A stretch of DNA of 16,451 nt from positions 1-16,451 of the forward strand of contig MAXT01000363.1 of assembly GCA_001751225.1 (NCBI GenBank), read 5' to 3'. The translations under genes were made by a program, and so were the position numbers. Shown piece after piece: positions 5,871 through 14,447 of this stretch. The stretch is from Desulfuromonadales bacterium C00003107 (lineage in GTDB: Bacteria; Desulfobacterota; Desulfuromonadia; Desulfuromonadales; Syntrophotaleaceae). The notes below the pieces were generated by a model that had not been told where the DNA came from, did not search any database, and saw only the letters and a list, made by a program, of their open reading frames with translations. Position 1 is the first letter of the stretch; every line of letters begins with the position of its first letter.

Positions 5871-7298
5871 TCAGGATGCCGGAAAGGCCAGATAAAGCGT
5901 CGAATTGCCCCGTTTGAGCAACAAGCGCACATACTTGGCTTTTTGGATATCCTGCACTGCCCCTTCGAAAGAGGATAGATCGGTAATCTTATGCTGATTA
6001 ACCGCCAGAACCAGATCCCCTGGACGAACACCGCCCCGGGCACTGCCGCTCTCGGTATCGATGGCCTCAACCTGCACCCCGCCACCTTCGACAGGAATCA
6101 CAGTCAACCCCAAACCGGTCTTGCGGGCTTCTTGATCCTCAACAGACTTGGTAGCGTCGTTTGCGACCACCTGCTGTTCACGACTGGCGATGGTTACCGT
6201 CAGGTCCAAACGTTGACCGTCCCGCAGAATTTCAAGTTTGGCGGTACCGCCGGCGGGGGTATTGGCCACCAGCAGCTGCAGACTGCGTACGCTAGTAATC
6301 TCACGGCCGTTATAGCTTAGCAGTAGATCACCGCGGCGTAGTCCGGCCGCGCTGGCTGGTGAATCGACCAGCACCTGGTTGACCAAGGCGCCGGTGATAC
6401 GATCCAGACCAAAAGACTCGGCCAAGGCCGGCGACAGGGGCTGAATGCCGACCCCCAGATAACCACGGACCACCTCGCCGTTTTCCATCAGCTGACCGGC
6501 GACGAGGCGTGCCAGATTGATGGGAATGGCAAAGCCGATACCCTGGCCGGAAGCGACGATGGCGGTGTTGATGCCGATCACCTCACCGTAGATATTCAAC
6601 AACGGCCCCCCCGAATTACCGGGATTGATGGAGGCGTCAGTCTGAATAAAATCTTCAAAAGCTTCGATACCGACATCGGTACGGCCGGTGGCCGAAATCA
6701 CGCCGACAGTCAGGGTGCTATCGAGGCCGAAAGGGTTGCCGATAGCCAGCGCCCACTGGCCGACCTGCAGGGCATCCGAGTCGCCAAGCACCGCCACCGG
6801 TAGTTCCTCGCTGGCGGCAATCTTGAGTACGGCTACATCGGTATCAGGATCGGTACCGATCAGCTCACCGTCGAAGATACGACCATCGGCCAGTTTGACC
6901 TTGATCTCTTCGGCCCCCTTGACCACATGCTCGTTGGTCAGGATATAGCCTGCGGCACTGATGAGCACCCCGGAGCCGAGGCTCTTAGTCTGCCGCTGGC
7001 GTTGGGGATGACGTTTGAACAGCTCGCCGAAGAAGTCGTCGAACATGGGGCCAAGCTGCGGCACCCGTCGCACACGAGCAGCCTGAATATTAACCACCGC
7101 CGGGGTCACCTTTTGCGAAACTTCGCTAAAGGCCCGCTGGGTGGTAAGCAATTCCTGCGGCGGCCTTTCCACGGGCGGCGCGACCTTGCTGTCCCGCACC
7201 GAAATAGGAATGCTGGCGTCCTGACGCTGTTCTCGGCAGCCGCTAAGCAGAACAGCGGCCAGCAGACAGAGAATAAGGAGCAAGCGATAGGTACTCAT
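5871..7298 (-). CDS. HtrA/DegQ-like serine protease, predicted lipoprotein
   Basis: A 475-aa trypsin-like protease of the HtrA (Do) family, which degrades or refolds damaged envelope proteins. The triad is complete: His124 (LTNEHVVKG), Asp154 (DPDTDVAVLKI) and Ser229 (NPGNSGGPLL). Two PDZ domains follow (about 279-371, beginning GYLGVGIQPLS, and 393-473). The start at 7298 places a lipobox at the N-terminus (LLSGC, Cys21), so the protease is probably membrane-anchored rather than freely periplasmic; Arg22 after the Cys does not carry the inner-membrane Asp signal. An in-frame ATG at 7394 would overlap the upstream gene and hide the signal peptide. The ribosome site is weak (AAGGGA about 11 nt upstream). 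It sits 65 nt after the HAD gene. The gap to the next gene holds a GC-rich hairpin without a T-tract. Confidence 0.93.
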   Translation of the reverse strand: MSTYRLLLILCLLAAVLLSGCREQRQDASIPISVRDSKVAPPVERPPQELLTTQRAFSEVSQKVTPAVVNIQAARVRRVPQLGPMFDDFFGELFKRHPQRQRQTKSLGSGVLISAAGYILTNEHVVKGAEEIKVKLADGRIFDGELIGTDPDTDVAVLKIAASEELPVAVLGDSDALQVGQWALAIGNPFGLDSTLTVGVISATGRTDVGIEAFEDFIQTDASINPGNSGGPLLNIYGEVIGINTAIVASGQGIGFAIPINLARLVAGQLMENGEVVRGYLGVGIQPLSPALAESFGLDRITGALVNQVLVDSPASAAGLRRGDLLLSYNGREITSVRSLQLLVANTPAGGTAKLEILRDGQRLDLTVTIASREQQVVANDATKSVEDQEARKTGLGLTVIPVEGGGVQVEAIDTESGSARGGVRPGDLVLAVNQHKITDLSSFEGAVQDIQKAKYVRLLLKRGNSTLYLAFPAS

Positions 7299-7363
7299 GG
7301 CAGGAAGATCCCTTTTCAACAGAAAGAAAACAACCTGCAGCGTACCCAAAAAAGGCCCCTGTG

Positions 7364-8110
7364 TCAATTGTTTCGGCGGTTTGCGACGATACAACGGACC
7401 AGTTCCAGCAGGTCTTGATGACTACCGCAAAAATCGGCATGAGCTAACCGGTTGTACCGGTCGATCAGGCAGGTGTCGAGCAAAAAGGTGGTCAGGCCTG
7501 CCCGCTGGGCCGGAAGGTCATATTCGGTGTCATTGCCGACCATAATCGCCTGTTGTGGATTGAGTCCCTGTGAATGCAAAATGTCGACAAAATATTGCCG
7601 ATGCGGTTTGCAGAATCGGCTGTTTTCATAACTGGTGATCAGTTCAAAGGGAAAGTCATCCAACTGGCCCCATTTCAGACGCGCCTCAACCACCGGAAGA
7701 GGAAAAACTGGATTGGTGGCGATAATTACCCGCAGTCCGCTATCGAAACATTCCTGCAAGATTTTCCGGACCAAGGGAAAAGGACGGACCAACGGCGCGA
7801 GGCGCTGCAGACCATTGTGACAAAACTGGTTCAGACGATCGCGAAAGAGTGTTCCATCGATACCAAGGCGCTCTTCAATCAGCGTCAGAAAAAGATCTTC
7901 CATGGTCTGTTCACCTTGATCCGCATTGAGCAGATCAAAGGCGCTTGCAACAACCGTGTCTGCAAAGCGGCAGCGATTGGCCAGGTCACTGAAATGACGC
8001 GCCAATCCCCGCACGTAACCGGAAATATAGGCATCCATTTCGACATTGAGTAGGGTTCCGTCAAGATCGAACAGGATCGCTTCAATGGGTGGCAGTGACG
8101 GGCAATTCAT
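7364..8110 (-). CDS. HAD-superfamily hydrolase
   Basis: A 248-aa haloacid dehalogenase-type phosphatase. Motif I is FDLDGTLL with Asp15 as nucleophile and Asp17 as acid/base; motif II is ATNP (Thr132); motif III has Lys168 (RFCKPH); motif IV is VGNDTEYD (Asp194/Asp198). The cap lies between motifs I and II and looks helical (residues about 24-110), a subfamily I arrangement as in phosphoglycolate phosphatase-like enzymes; the true substrate cannot be told. The start at 8110 is preferred because motif I then falls near the N-terminus as usual and because a good promoter (8150-8178) lies just upstream; the alternative ATG at 8200 lies upstream of that promoter. First gene of the leftward cluster, divergent from the XRE-cupin gene. 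Confidence 0.85.
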   Translation of the reverse strand: MNCPSLPPIEAILFDLDGTLLNVEMDAYISGYVRGLARHFSDLANRCRFADTVVASAFDLLNADQGEQTMEDLFLTLIEERLGIDGTLFRDRLNQFCHNGLQRLAPLVRPFPLVRKILQECFDSGLRVIIATNPVFPLPVVEARLKWGQLDDFPFELITSYENSRFCKPHRQYFVDILHSQGLNPQQAIMVGNDTEYDLPAQRAGLTTFLLDTCLIDRYNRLAHADFCGSHQDLLELVRCIVANRRNN

Positions 8111-8149
8111 GCAGAAGACACTCTCGATTCGCTGGCAAAAAGTCTGTCC

Positions 8150-8178
8150 ATAATAGCATGAGCCTAGGTTGCCGGAAA
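8150..8178 (-). promoter_or_regulatory. Extended -10 promoter for the leftward cluster
   Basis: On the minus strand TTTCCG (8178-8173), a 17-nt spacer and TATTAT (8155-8150) are seen. A TGC directly before TATTAT makes an extended -10 (TGn). The predicted transcription start is about 33 nt before the HAD start codon at 8110. This is motif reading only. Confidence 0.45.
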
Positions 8179-8215
8179 AGAACCAAAAGACCGGCGTCAA
8201 GGCGGCAATAAGTCC

Positions 8216-8244
8216 TTGACTTGCCTTGCCATGCAGGGTAGGAA
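8216..8244 (+). promoter_or_regulatory. Possible sigma-70 promoter for the XRE-cupin gene
   Basis: TTGACT (8216-8221) has five of six -35 matches. It is followed after 17 nt by TAGGAA (8239-8244), a weak -10. It lies 30 nt before the start codon at 8274, in the divergent interval shared with the leftward cluster. Confidence 0.35.
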
Positions 8245-8273
8245 TTCAATAAATACAACGAGGTAAGTCATCA

Positions 8274-8867
8274 ATGAACGATATCAGAGAAGAAGTCAAA
8301 GGACTGCTCATCGGTCTCAAGATCCGCCGTCTGCGCCAGGAACGTCGCATGACCTTGCAAAATCTTGCTGAGGCGACGGGCCTTTCCAAGCCGTTGCTGT
8401 CTCAGATTGAGAACGAGCAAGTCATACCGCCTCTGGCCACCTTGCTGCGTATTTCCAAGGCGCTCAAGGTCGGGCTGCAGACCTTTTTTCAAGAAGAGGA
8501 TGGTGCCGAAAAGTGTGTCTTGGTGCGGGCTGGCGAGAGTCACCGCATGGACTGCCGGGCCAGCCGCAGCCAGGGCCGATCCCCCTACAACTACAATTCT
8601 CTAGCCTACGGCAAAAAGCAACGTAGTCTTGAGCCTTTTTTGATCGAGTTTGAGGTGCGGCCCTGGCAGAACGAACTGTTGGAAACCCACGAAGGGGAAG
8701 AATTTATTTTTCTGCTCACCGGCAAACTGGAGTTTCACTACGGTAACCAGATCATGACCCTCGATCCGGGCGATTCCATCTACTACGACTCTAAGGAACC
8801 CCACGGTTTCGTCGCCATCGCTCCGGCTCCGGTGCGGGCGGTCGCGGTAGTTTATTCGCGAGACTGA
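8274..8867 (+). CDS. XRE-family transcriptional regulator with C-terminal cupin domain
   Basis: A 197-aa regulator. Residues about 15-70 form a Cro/C1-type helix-turn-helix (IRRLRQERRMTLQNLAEATG, then LSKPLLSQIENEQVIPPLATL), and residues about 120-195 form a cupin barrel with the usual HEGEEFIFLLTGKLEF and LDPGDSIYYDSKEPHG motifs. Proteins of this layout bind a small ligand in the cupin and control nearby or metabolic genes, for example in amino acid, polyamine or organic acid use; the ligand here is unknown. The start is supported by GAGGTAAG upstream. It diverges from the HAD-HtrA cluster and lies upstream of elbB in the same direction, so either could be a target, as could its own promoter. 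Confidence 0.92.
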   Translation: MNDIREEVKGLLIGLKIRRLRQERRMTLQNLAEATGLSKPLLSQIENEQVIPPLATLLRISKALKVGLQTFFQEEDGAEKCVLVRAGESHRMDCRASRSQGRSPYNYNSLAYGKKQRSLEPFLIEFEVRPWQNELLETHEGEEFIFLLTGKLEFHYGNQIMTLDPGDSIYYDSKEPHGFVAIAPAPVRAVAVVYSRD

Positions 8868-8878
8868 CGGGGCGAGGC

Positions 8879-8906
8879 TTGACTATTGTACAGAGCGATA
8901 TACCTT
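8879..8906 (+). promoter_or_regulatory. Possible promoter for elbB
   Basis: TTGACT (8879-8884) is a good -35. A weak -10 follows, TACCTT (8901-8906, 16-nt spacer), with an overlapping TATACC. It lies over 100 nt before the elbB start in an otherwise featureless 147-nt interval. Confidence 0.3.
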
Positions 8907-9014
8907 AATAAAGCCTTCCTCAAAACCTGCAATGACAGAAACAACGCTATTGACCACTTGCGGCCGACGGCCATGTCTAGCGGGCCGACCCCGCGAGCTT
9001 AAGGAGCTAACACC

Positions 9015-9677
9015 ATGATCAGAGTCGGAGTAGTACTGTCCGGATGCGGTGTCTATGACGGCAGTGAAGTCCATGAAGCGGTTCTGTCGCTACTGGCCAT
9101 CGCCAAGGCTGGTGCCGAAGCGGTATGCATGGCGCCGGACATGGAGCAGATGCATGTGATCAACCATTTCAGCGGCCAAACCGAAGCCGGGCAGTCCCGC
9201 AACGTACTGGTCGAATCGGCCCGCATCGCCCGCGGGCAGATTCTCGACATCGCTACGGTCTCGGCGAACGATATCGATGCTCTGGTGATTCCCGGCGGAT
9301 ACGGCGCCGCTAAGAACCTTTGCGACTTTGCCGTCGCGGGTGCCGATTGCACAGTCAACATACAGGTACAGCGCCTGATTGAAGAGATGCTGGCCGCTGG
9401 CAAACCGCTGGCGGGAATCTGCATCGCTCCGGCTATCCTGGCCAAAATCCTTGGCAAACAACAGCCCCCAGTAACGCTGACCATCGGCACCGACCAGGAT
9501 ACCGCCGCGGCCCTAGATACCATGGGCGTCCAGCATGTCGCCTGCCCTGTGGATGAAGTAGTGGTCGATAAGCAGCGCAAGATCGTCACCACCCCGGCCT
9601 ACATGTTGGCCGACAACATCGCCCAGGTGGCCGTCGGCATCGAAAAAGCCATCCAGCGCATGCTGAAACTACGCTGA
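9015..9677 (+). CDS. elbB: Isoprenoid biosynthesis glyoxalase ElbB (DJ-1/PfpI family)
   Basis: A 220-aa DJ-1/PfpI superfamily protein of the ElbB branch. E. coli ElbB has weak glyoxalase activity and was named from a link to isoprenoid synthesis; its physiological role is unsettled. The typical opening VGVVLSGCGVYDGSEVHE (residues 4-21), the IPGGYGAAKNL segment (92-102) and the nucleophile elbow AGICIAPA with Cys136 are all present. Length matches the family. The start has an AAGGAG site 8 nt upstream. It is followed by a GC-rich hairpin (9709-9742) and then the separate gltB promoter, so it is probably transcribed alone or with the XRE-cupin gene. Confidence 0.92.
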   Translation: MIRVGVVLSGCGVYDGSEVHEAVLSLLAIAKAGAEAVCMAPDMEQMHVINHFSGQTEAGQSRNVLVESARIARGQILDIATVSANDIDALVIPGGYGAAKNLCDFAVAGADCTVNIQVQRLIEEMLAAGKPLAGICIAPAILAKILGKQQPPVTLTIGTDQDTAAALDTMGVQHVACPVDEVVVDKQRKIVTTPAYMLADNIAQVAVGIEKAIQRMLKLR

Positions 9678-9708
9678 CAGGCGGCACAATGAGCCCAGGG
9701 AGATCTAC

Positions 9709-9742
9709 GAGGGGGTGAAGGCCGAAGAGCCGCAGCCCCCTC
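9709..9742 (+). terminator. Possible terminator after elbB
   Basis: GAGGGGG (9709-9715) pairs with CCCCCTC (9736-9742), with an inner GGC/GCC pair. The following bases TGTCTATT are only moderately T-rich, so termination may be weak. It lies 32 nt after the elbB stop and just ahead of the gltB promoter. Confidence 0.4.
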
Positions 9743-9748
9743 TGTCTA

Positions 9749-9776
9749 TTGAGGACCGTGCATCTTGGGTTAGAAT
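9749..9776 (+). promoter_or_regulatory. Sigma-70-like promoter for gltB
   Basis: TTGAGG (9749-9754, four of six), a 16-nt spacer and TAGAAT (9771-9776, five of six) lie about 57 nt before the gltB start codon. The predicted start of transcription falls at the edge of the palindrome at 9786-9800. Confidence 0.5.
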
Positions 9777-9785
9777 CAATAGAGT

Positions 9786-9800
9786 AGTTGCCAAGCAACT
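9786..9800. promoter_or_regulatory. Palindrome at the gltB transcription start (candidate operator)
   Basis: AGTTGC-CAA-GCAACT is a perfect 6-bp inverted repeat with a 3-nt centre, beginning 9 nt after the proposed -10. In DNA it could bind a dimeric repressor; in RNA it would be a small hairpin at the extreme 5' end. Neither is proven. Confidence 0.35.
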
Positions 9801-9832
9801 CTGAATTACAATGATCTTTTCCGGGAGTTCTC

Positions 9833-12800
9833 ATGAATCTGCCCGCCAGCAACAGTCCTTTTGCCCTGCCGCCCGAAAGGGATGCCTGCGCCATTATCGG
9901 CTTTATCCAGAAACTCGGCACACCAACCCACGGCAATCTACAGCGAACCATCGATGCCTTGATCAAAATGGGCCACCGGGCTGGGGAGATTCGCGGCGAG
10001 GGTGATGGCTGCGGGGTGCTGACCGATATCCCCCGTCTATTGTGGCGCGAAGGGCTAGCCCAGTCCGGCCATTCAGCCGACCAAGCCGATGCCGCCGACT
10101 TCGTGGTCGCCCACCTGTTATTGCCGGCGCAGTCCGCCGCCCCCGAAGCCGCCTTGCGCGGCGAGATCCTGCAGCTCTTTGAAGCTGCAGGCCTACAGCT
10201 GTTGGTGGAACGGCCCTGCCCGGTACGCAGCGAGGTTTTATCCACCAACGCCCGCCAGGCGGAACCTTTCTTCTGGCAGTTGGCCTGTCAAGGACCCGCC
10301 ACAGGGGATCTGGACAAAACCCTCTACGATCTGCACCTGGCACTGGAGACCAAACTACCGGTCCATGTCGCCTCCCTCTCAAATCAGGTTGCCTCCTATA
10401 AGGTACTCGGTGCCCCCGAACTGCTGTCCCGCTACTATCCCGACCTTAAACGCCGAGACTTCCTCTCGGCTCTGACGATCGGCCACAGCCGCTTTTCCAC
10501 CAATACTCTGCCCGATGTGCTGCGCGCCCAGCCTTTCAGCCTCCTTGGGCACAACGGCGAAATCAACACCATTGCCCGGCTGCGCGAAGAAGCTCGCCTA
10601 TTAGGCATGGATCTGCCACCGGGCGGCAGTGATTCCCAGGATCTCAACCGCATCCTCGAAGGATTAATCCGCCGTTTCGACTTGACCCTGTTCGAAGCCA
10701 TGGAACTGATCTTTCCGCCTATCTTCAACGACCATGAACAACTGCCCGACGAGTTACGTCCCATGTACTCCTTTTTCCGCCGTCTGTACCAGGCCAGCGC
10801 CCAGGGTCCAGCGGCCATCATCGCCCGCCATGGAAGCCACTGCGTTTTCAGCGTCGATGCCATGGGCCTGCGGCCCCTGTGGTTCGGCGAAACAGAACGG
10901 GAATATTTCGTCTCCTCGGAGGTCGGCGTCGTCTCGCAGGATGAGATCGATTCCGACCCCAAGACTCTGGCGCCCGGGGAAAAAATTGGCCTGTTGGCCG
11001 TAAGCGGACAACCGGTAACCGTGTTGAGCCATGAAGAACTTCGGCAGGCCGCGTATAAGCGCTTTAGTCGCCGCACCTCCCTGGCCAACCACGCCCGCAT
11101 GCTGACCCATGCCAAGCAGCTACAACCAAGCAAGAAATCACCAATCGCCGCTTTCGGCCGCAGTAAGAGCCTGCTGCGGGACAATCTATTGTCGGCCCTG
11201 GCCTGGAAAAGCAGCGATCTGCGCAATCTGCGAGTCATGGCTGAAAAGGGCCAGGAACCCATCTCCTCCCTCGGCTACGACGGGCCTTTAGCCGCCATCG
11301 CCACCGGCAGTCAGAATCTGGCCGACTTCTTCAAGGAGCAGGTGGCTGTGGTCACTAACCCGGCCATCGACCGGGAGCGGGAAGCGGAACATTTTTCCAC
11401 GCGCGTCTATCTCGGTCCCGCCCCCCGACTGCAAGGTCAAGCGCGACGAGCCGTGGCCCTGGATGTGCCCTTGCTCACCGGGGGCCGCCGACTTGAACCG
11501 CAGTCCAACGATGCCGCCGTTGCGGCGCAATTCGGCAGTGCCACCCTGGAACGGTTGCTCGGCCACTTTGGCGGCGGGCGCTACCGTTATCGCACCCTGG
11601 CTTGCGCTATGCGCTCTGGCGAGACCGCTGACCAAGCCCTGCAACGGTTGCAGGACGAAGCCATCTCGGCCGTCGCTAATGGCGCATCATTACTACTGCT
11701 TGATGACAGCAGTGCCTTTAGCAGCAGCAACAGTTTTATCGATCCACTTTTGGTAATGCCCCATGTGCACCGGATCCTCAGCAACGCACAGGATAGCGAG
11801 GGCCACAGTTTGCGCCGGAACACTTCGCTGGTGTTACGCTCCGGTGCTTTGCGTAATCTGCACGACCTGATCTTCGCCATTGGCATGGGGGCCGATGCCC
11901 TTTGCCCCTATTTGATGTGGGAATTAGCCGACGAATACCCCTCTGGACTGGAACACTTAATTACGGTACTGGCCAAAGGCCTGGAAAAAGTCATGTCGAC
12001 CATGGGGTGTCACGAGCTAGGCGGCTATGGGCGCCCCTTCGCCGCCATCGGCCTGGGTCCGGAACTGGCCGAACTGTTCGAGGTGCCCAACTTCTGCGGT
12101 TCGCCCAGGGGCGGCCTGACCCTGGAGAAGCTGGAAGAACAGTGGCTGGAACGCAGCCGCTTGGCCCGAAGCCGTAAAAAACAGCCGATGGTGGGTCAGT
12201 TTCGGCTCTATCCGCGGATTTGGAAAATGGTCGCTGCGGTGGCTAAGATGGAAGCCAACTACGCCGACCTGTCCAAGCTCATCAGTCAGTTAAAGATCGA
12301 GAACCCACTGGCCATCCGCCACCTGCTGGGATTCACCTTTCCCGAACCGTTGAGCGTCGATCCCAAAGAGGTCGATGCTACGATCGGCGACCATGATCTG
12401 CCAATCCTTTTTTCCGCCATGAGTTTCGGTTCCCAGGGGGAGACGGCTTTTCGCATCTATGCCGAAGCGGCCAAAAGGCTCAACATCATCTGCATGAACG
12501 GTGAGGGTGGCGAAATCCCCGACATGCTCGGCAAATACCACCGCAATCGCGGCCAACAGATCGCTTCAGGACGCTTCGGCGTGCACATGGCACTGCTCAA
12601 CTCGGCTGATTTCCTCGAGATAAAGGTCGGTCAAGGGGCCAAGCCTGGGGAAGGTGGCCATTTGCCTGGGTTTAAGGTCACGGCCAAGATCGCCGAAGCG
12701 CGCCATGCCAAGATCGGCGTCACCCTCATCTCGCCGTCGAACAATCACGACATCTATTCCATCGAGGACCTGGCGCAGATCATCGAAGAACTGAAAACCG

Positions 12801-14371
12801 CCAACCCCCGTGCCCGCATCTCGGTCAAGGTGCCGGCGGTAGCCGGCATCGGCACCATCGCCTTGGGCATCGCCAAAGCTGGCGCCGACATCATCACCAT
12901 CAGCGGCTACGACGGGGGCACCGGCGCCGCCCGCCGCCACGCCATAAAGTTTGTTGGCTTGCCGTCAGAGATCGGCGTGCGGCTGGCCCATCGCGCTCTG
13001 GCCGAAGCCGGCTTGCGCCATAAAGTGGAAATCTGGGCCGATGGCGGCATGCACAGCGGCCGCGATGTGATCAAAATGCTGCTGCTCGGTGCCAACCGAG
13101 TTGGTTTCGGCACCCTGCCGATGGTGGTCATCGGCTGCACCGCTTGCCGAGCCTGTCATCTCGGTACCTGCCACGTCGGCATCGCCACCCAAATGGAATC
13201 TCTGGAAGAAGCCCACGCCCAAGGACTAAAACGCTTCGTGCCGCGGGTTTTAGAAAATGGCATCATCTACGAAACCACCTTTTTCCGGGCTCTCGGCGAG
13301 GAGATTCGCATGCTCACCGCCCGTCTCGGTTTCCGCCGCACGCAGGACCTGGTCGGCAAAGCCGAACTACTCGAGCAACAACGGGGCCTCGACCGCCTCG
13401 ACCTGAATGAGCTGCTAGCCCCGGTTGAAATTGGCCAGGAGCCTCGTTCAGTGAGCGACGTACGGATTATCCGCAAGCCCCTCAATTACCTGACCTCTCT
13501 GATTTCAAGTTTGGTCACCGAAGCCTTTGACGGCCCCGAGGATCGTGTCCGATACGAGGATGACAGTGCCTCCAGCAGCGACCGGGCCATCGGCACCTAC
13601 CTGGCCGGCACCATGACCCGTGGCGAGCTTGAAGGGCGCTGGCCAGCGAAAAAGCGGGTTCTGCTGCAGTTTCGACGCCGAGCCATTCCAGGCAACGGCC
13701 TGGCCGCCTTCAATATCCCCCGCATCAACTATCGGGTCGAGGGTGCTACTCAGGACGGTGTCGGCAAGGGTGCCACAGGGGGCAAAATTGTGATCCTCAA
13801 AGGGGAAAACCGCCAAGGACAGAGGGTTGGCGGTGCAGTCGGCAAAGGCCTAGCCTACGGTGCCACCGGCGGCCTGTTCCTCATCCAGGGAGACACAGAC
13901 AGTCGGGCCTGCATTCGCCTTTCGGGAGCAGAGGTGGTTCTGGGGGGCCATATCCACCAACCCATCGATGACCGAGCCGGGAATATCGCTGGCCGGGCCA
14001 ATCTCAAGGGCTTCGCCTTCGAATACATGACCGATGGCAAAGCCGTGGTGCTGGGCGACCCCGGCCCCTGGCTCTGTTCGGGCATGACCGGCGGTACCGT
14101 CTACTGCCATCTCGATGAGGCCATGGGTCTGACCCAAAAGGCCCTGCAGAGACGCCTGGCCAAGGGTGCGCAAGTGGTCATTCGCCCCCTCGACGCAGCC
14201 GATTGCGCCACGGTGAGCCGACTGCTTGGAGAATACGAACGGGAATTGCTTCACTCGCAGCAAGCAGCCGAAGCCCGCTGGGTCGAAAAAGTGCGCCAAA
14301 GCTGCCCCGACTGTTTCGTCAAAATCGTCGCCAAAGACGAAAAACCAGAGCCGCCGGTAACCACTGAATAA
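9833..14371 (+). CDS. gltB: Glutamate synthase large (alpha) subunit
   Basis: A 1512-aa protein with the full GOGAT large-subunit layout. Residues 1-18 are a propeptide; Cys19 (RDACAIIGF) should become the N-terminal nucleophile of the class II amidotransferase (to about 430), which releases ammonia from glutamine. A central domain (about 470-760) follows, then the FMN-binding synthase barrel (about 840-1190; LPILFSAMSFGSQG, GQGAKPGEGGHLPG, ISGYDGGTGAA), where 2-oxoglutarate is aminated to glutamate. The [3Fe-4S] motif is Cys1102-Cys1105-Cys1108-Cys1113; Cys1105 is additional to the usual three. The C-terminal GXGXG beta-helix (about 1290-1440) is present. The start has GGGAG upstream. No gltD is in the window, so the electron donor (NADPH via a distant small subunit, or ferredoxin) is unknown. 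lipA follows after 76 nt. Confidence 0.95.
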   Translation: MNLPASNSPFALPPERDACAIIGFIQKLGTPTHGNLQRTIDALIKMGHRAGEIRGEGDGCGVLTDIPRLLWREGLAQSGHSADQADAADFVVAHLLLPAQSAAPEAALRGEILQLFEAAGLQLLVERPCPVRSEVLSTNARQAEPFFWQLACQGPATGDLDKTLYDLHLALETKLPVHVASLSNQVASYKVLGAPELLSRYYPDLKRRDFLSALTIGHSRFSTNTLPDVLRAQPFSLLGHNGEINTIARLREEARLLGMDLPPGGSDSQDLNRILEGLIRRFDLTLFEAMELIFPPIFNDHEQLPDELRPMYSFFRRLYQASAQGPAAIIARHGSHCVFSVDAMGLRPLWFGETEREYFVSSEVGVVSQDEIDSDPKTLAPGEKIGLLAVSGQPVTVLSHEELRQAAYKRFSRRTSLANHARMLTHAKQLQPSKKSPIAAFGRSKSLLRDNLLSALAWKSSDLRNLRVMAEKGQEPISSLGYDGPLAAIATGSQNLADFFKEQVAVVTNPAIDREREAEHFSTRVYLGPAPRLQGQARRAVALDVPLLTGGRRLEPQSNDAAVAAQFGSATLERLLGHFGGGRYRYRTLACAMRSGETADQALQRLQDEAISAVANGASLLLLDDSSAFSSSNSFIDPLLVMPHVHRILSNAQDSEGHSLRRNTSLVLRSGALRNLHDLIFAIGMGADALCPYLMWELADEYPSGLEHLITVLAKGLEKVMSTMGCHELGGYGRPFAAIGLGPELAELFEVPNFCGSPRGGLTLEKLEEQWLERSRLARSRKKQPMVGQFRLYPRIWKMVAAVAKMEANYADLSKLISQLKIENPLAIRHLLGFTFPEPLSVDPKEVDATIGDHDLPILFSAMSFGSQGETAFRIYAEAAKRLNIICMNGEGGEIPDMLGKYHRNRGQQIASGRFGVHMALLNSADFLEIKVGQGAKPGEGGHLPGFKVTAKIAEARHAKIGVTLISPSNNHDIYSIEDLAQIIEELKTANPRARISVKVPAVAGIGTIALGIAKAGADIITISGYDGGTGAARRHAIKFVGLPSEIGVRLAHRALAEAGLRHKVEIWADGGMHSGRDVIKMLLLGANRVGFGTLPMVVIGCTACRACHLGTCHVGIATQMESLEEAHAQGLKRFVPRVLENGIIYETTFFRALGEEIRMLTARLGFRRTQDLVGKAELLEQQRGLDRLDLNELLAPVEIGQEPRSVSDVRIIRKPLNYLTSLISSLVTEAFDGPEDRVRYEDDSASSSDRAIGTYLAGTMTRGELEGRWPAKKRVLLQFRRRAIPGNGLAAFNIPRINYRVEGATQDGVGKGATGGKIVILKGENRQGQRVGGAVGKGLAYGATGGLFLIQGDTDSRACIRLSGAEVVLGGHIHQPIDDRAGNIAGRANLKGFAFEYMTDGKAVVLGDPGPWLCSGMTGGTVYCHLDEAMGLTQKALQRRLAKGAQVVIRPLDAADCATVSRLLGEYERELLHSQQAAEARWVEKVRQSCPDCFVKIVAKDEKPEPPVTTE

Positions 14372-14447
14372 CCGTAGAGCTGCCTAAGAACTGAAACGGG
14401 CTGAAAGATAGCCAGCCCTGGGAATCAAAACACGAAACGAAAACTCC

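Noticed and set aside
10435..11262. Long antisense frames inside gltB (for example 275 codons on the minus strand) and similar frames inside rluD, HtrA and elbB.
   Set aside because: They are opposite to well-identified genes, low in hydrophobic pattern and rich in Arg/Ser, as expected for antisense of GC-rich coding sequence.
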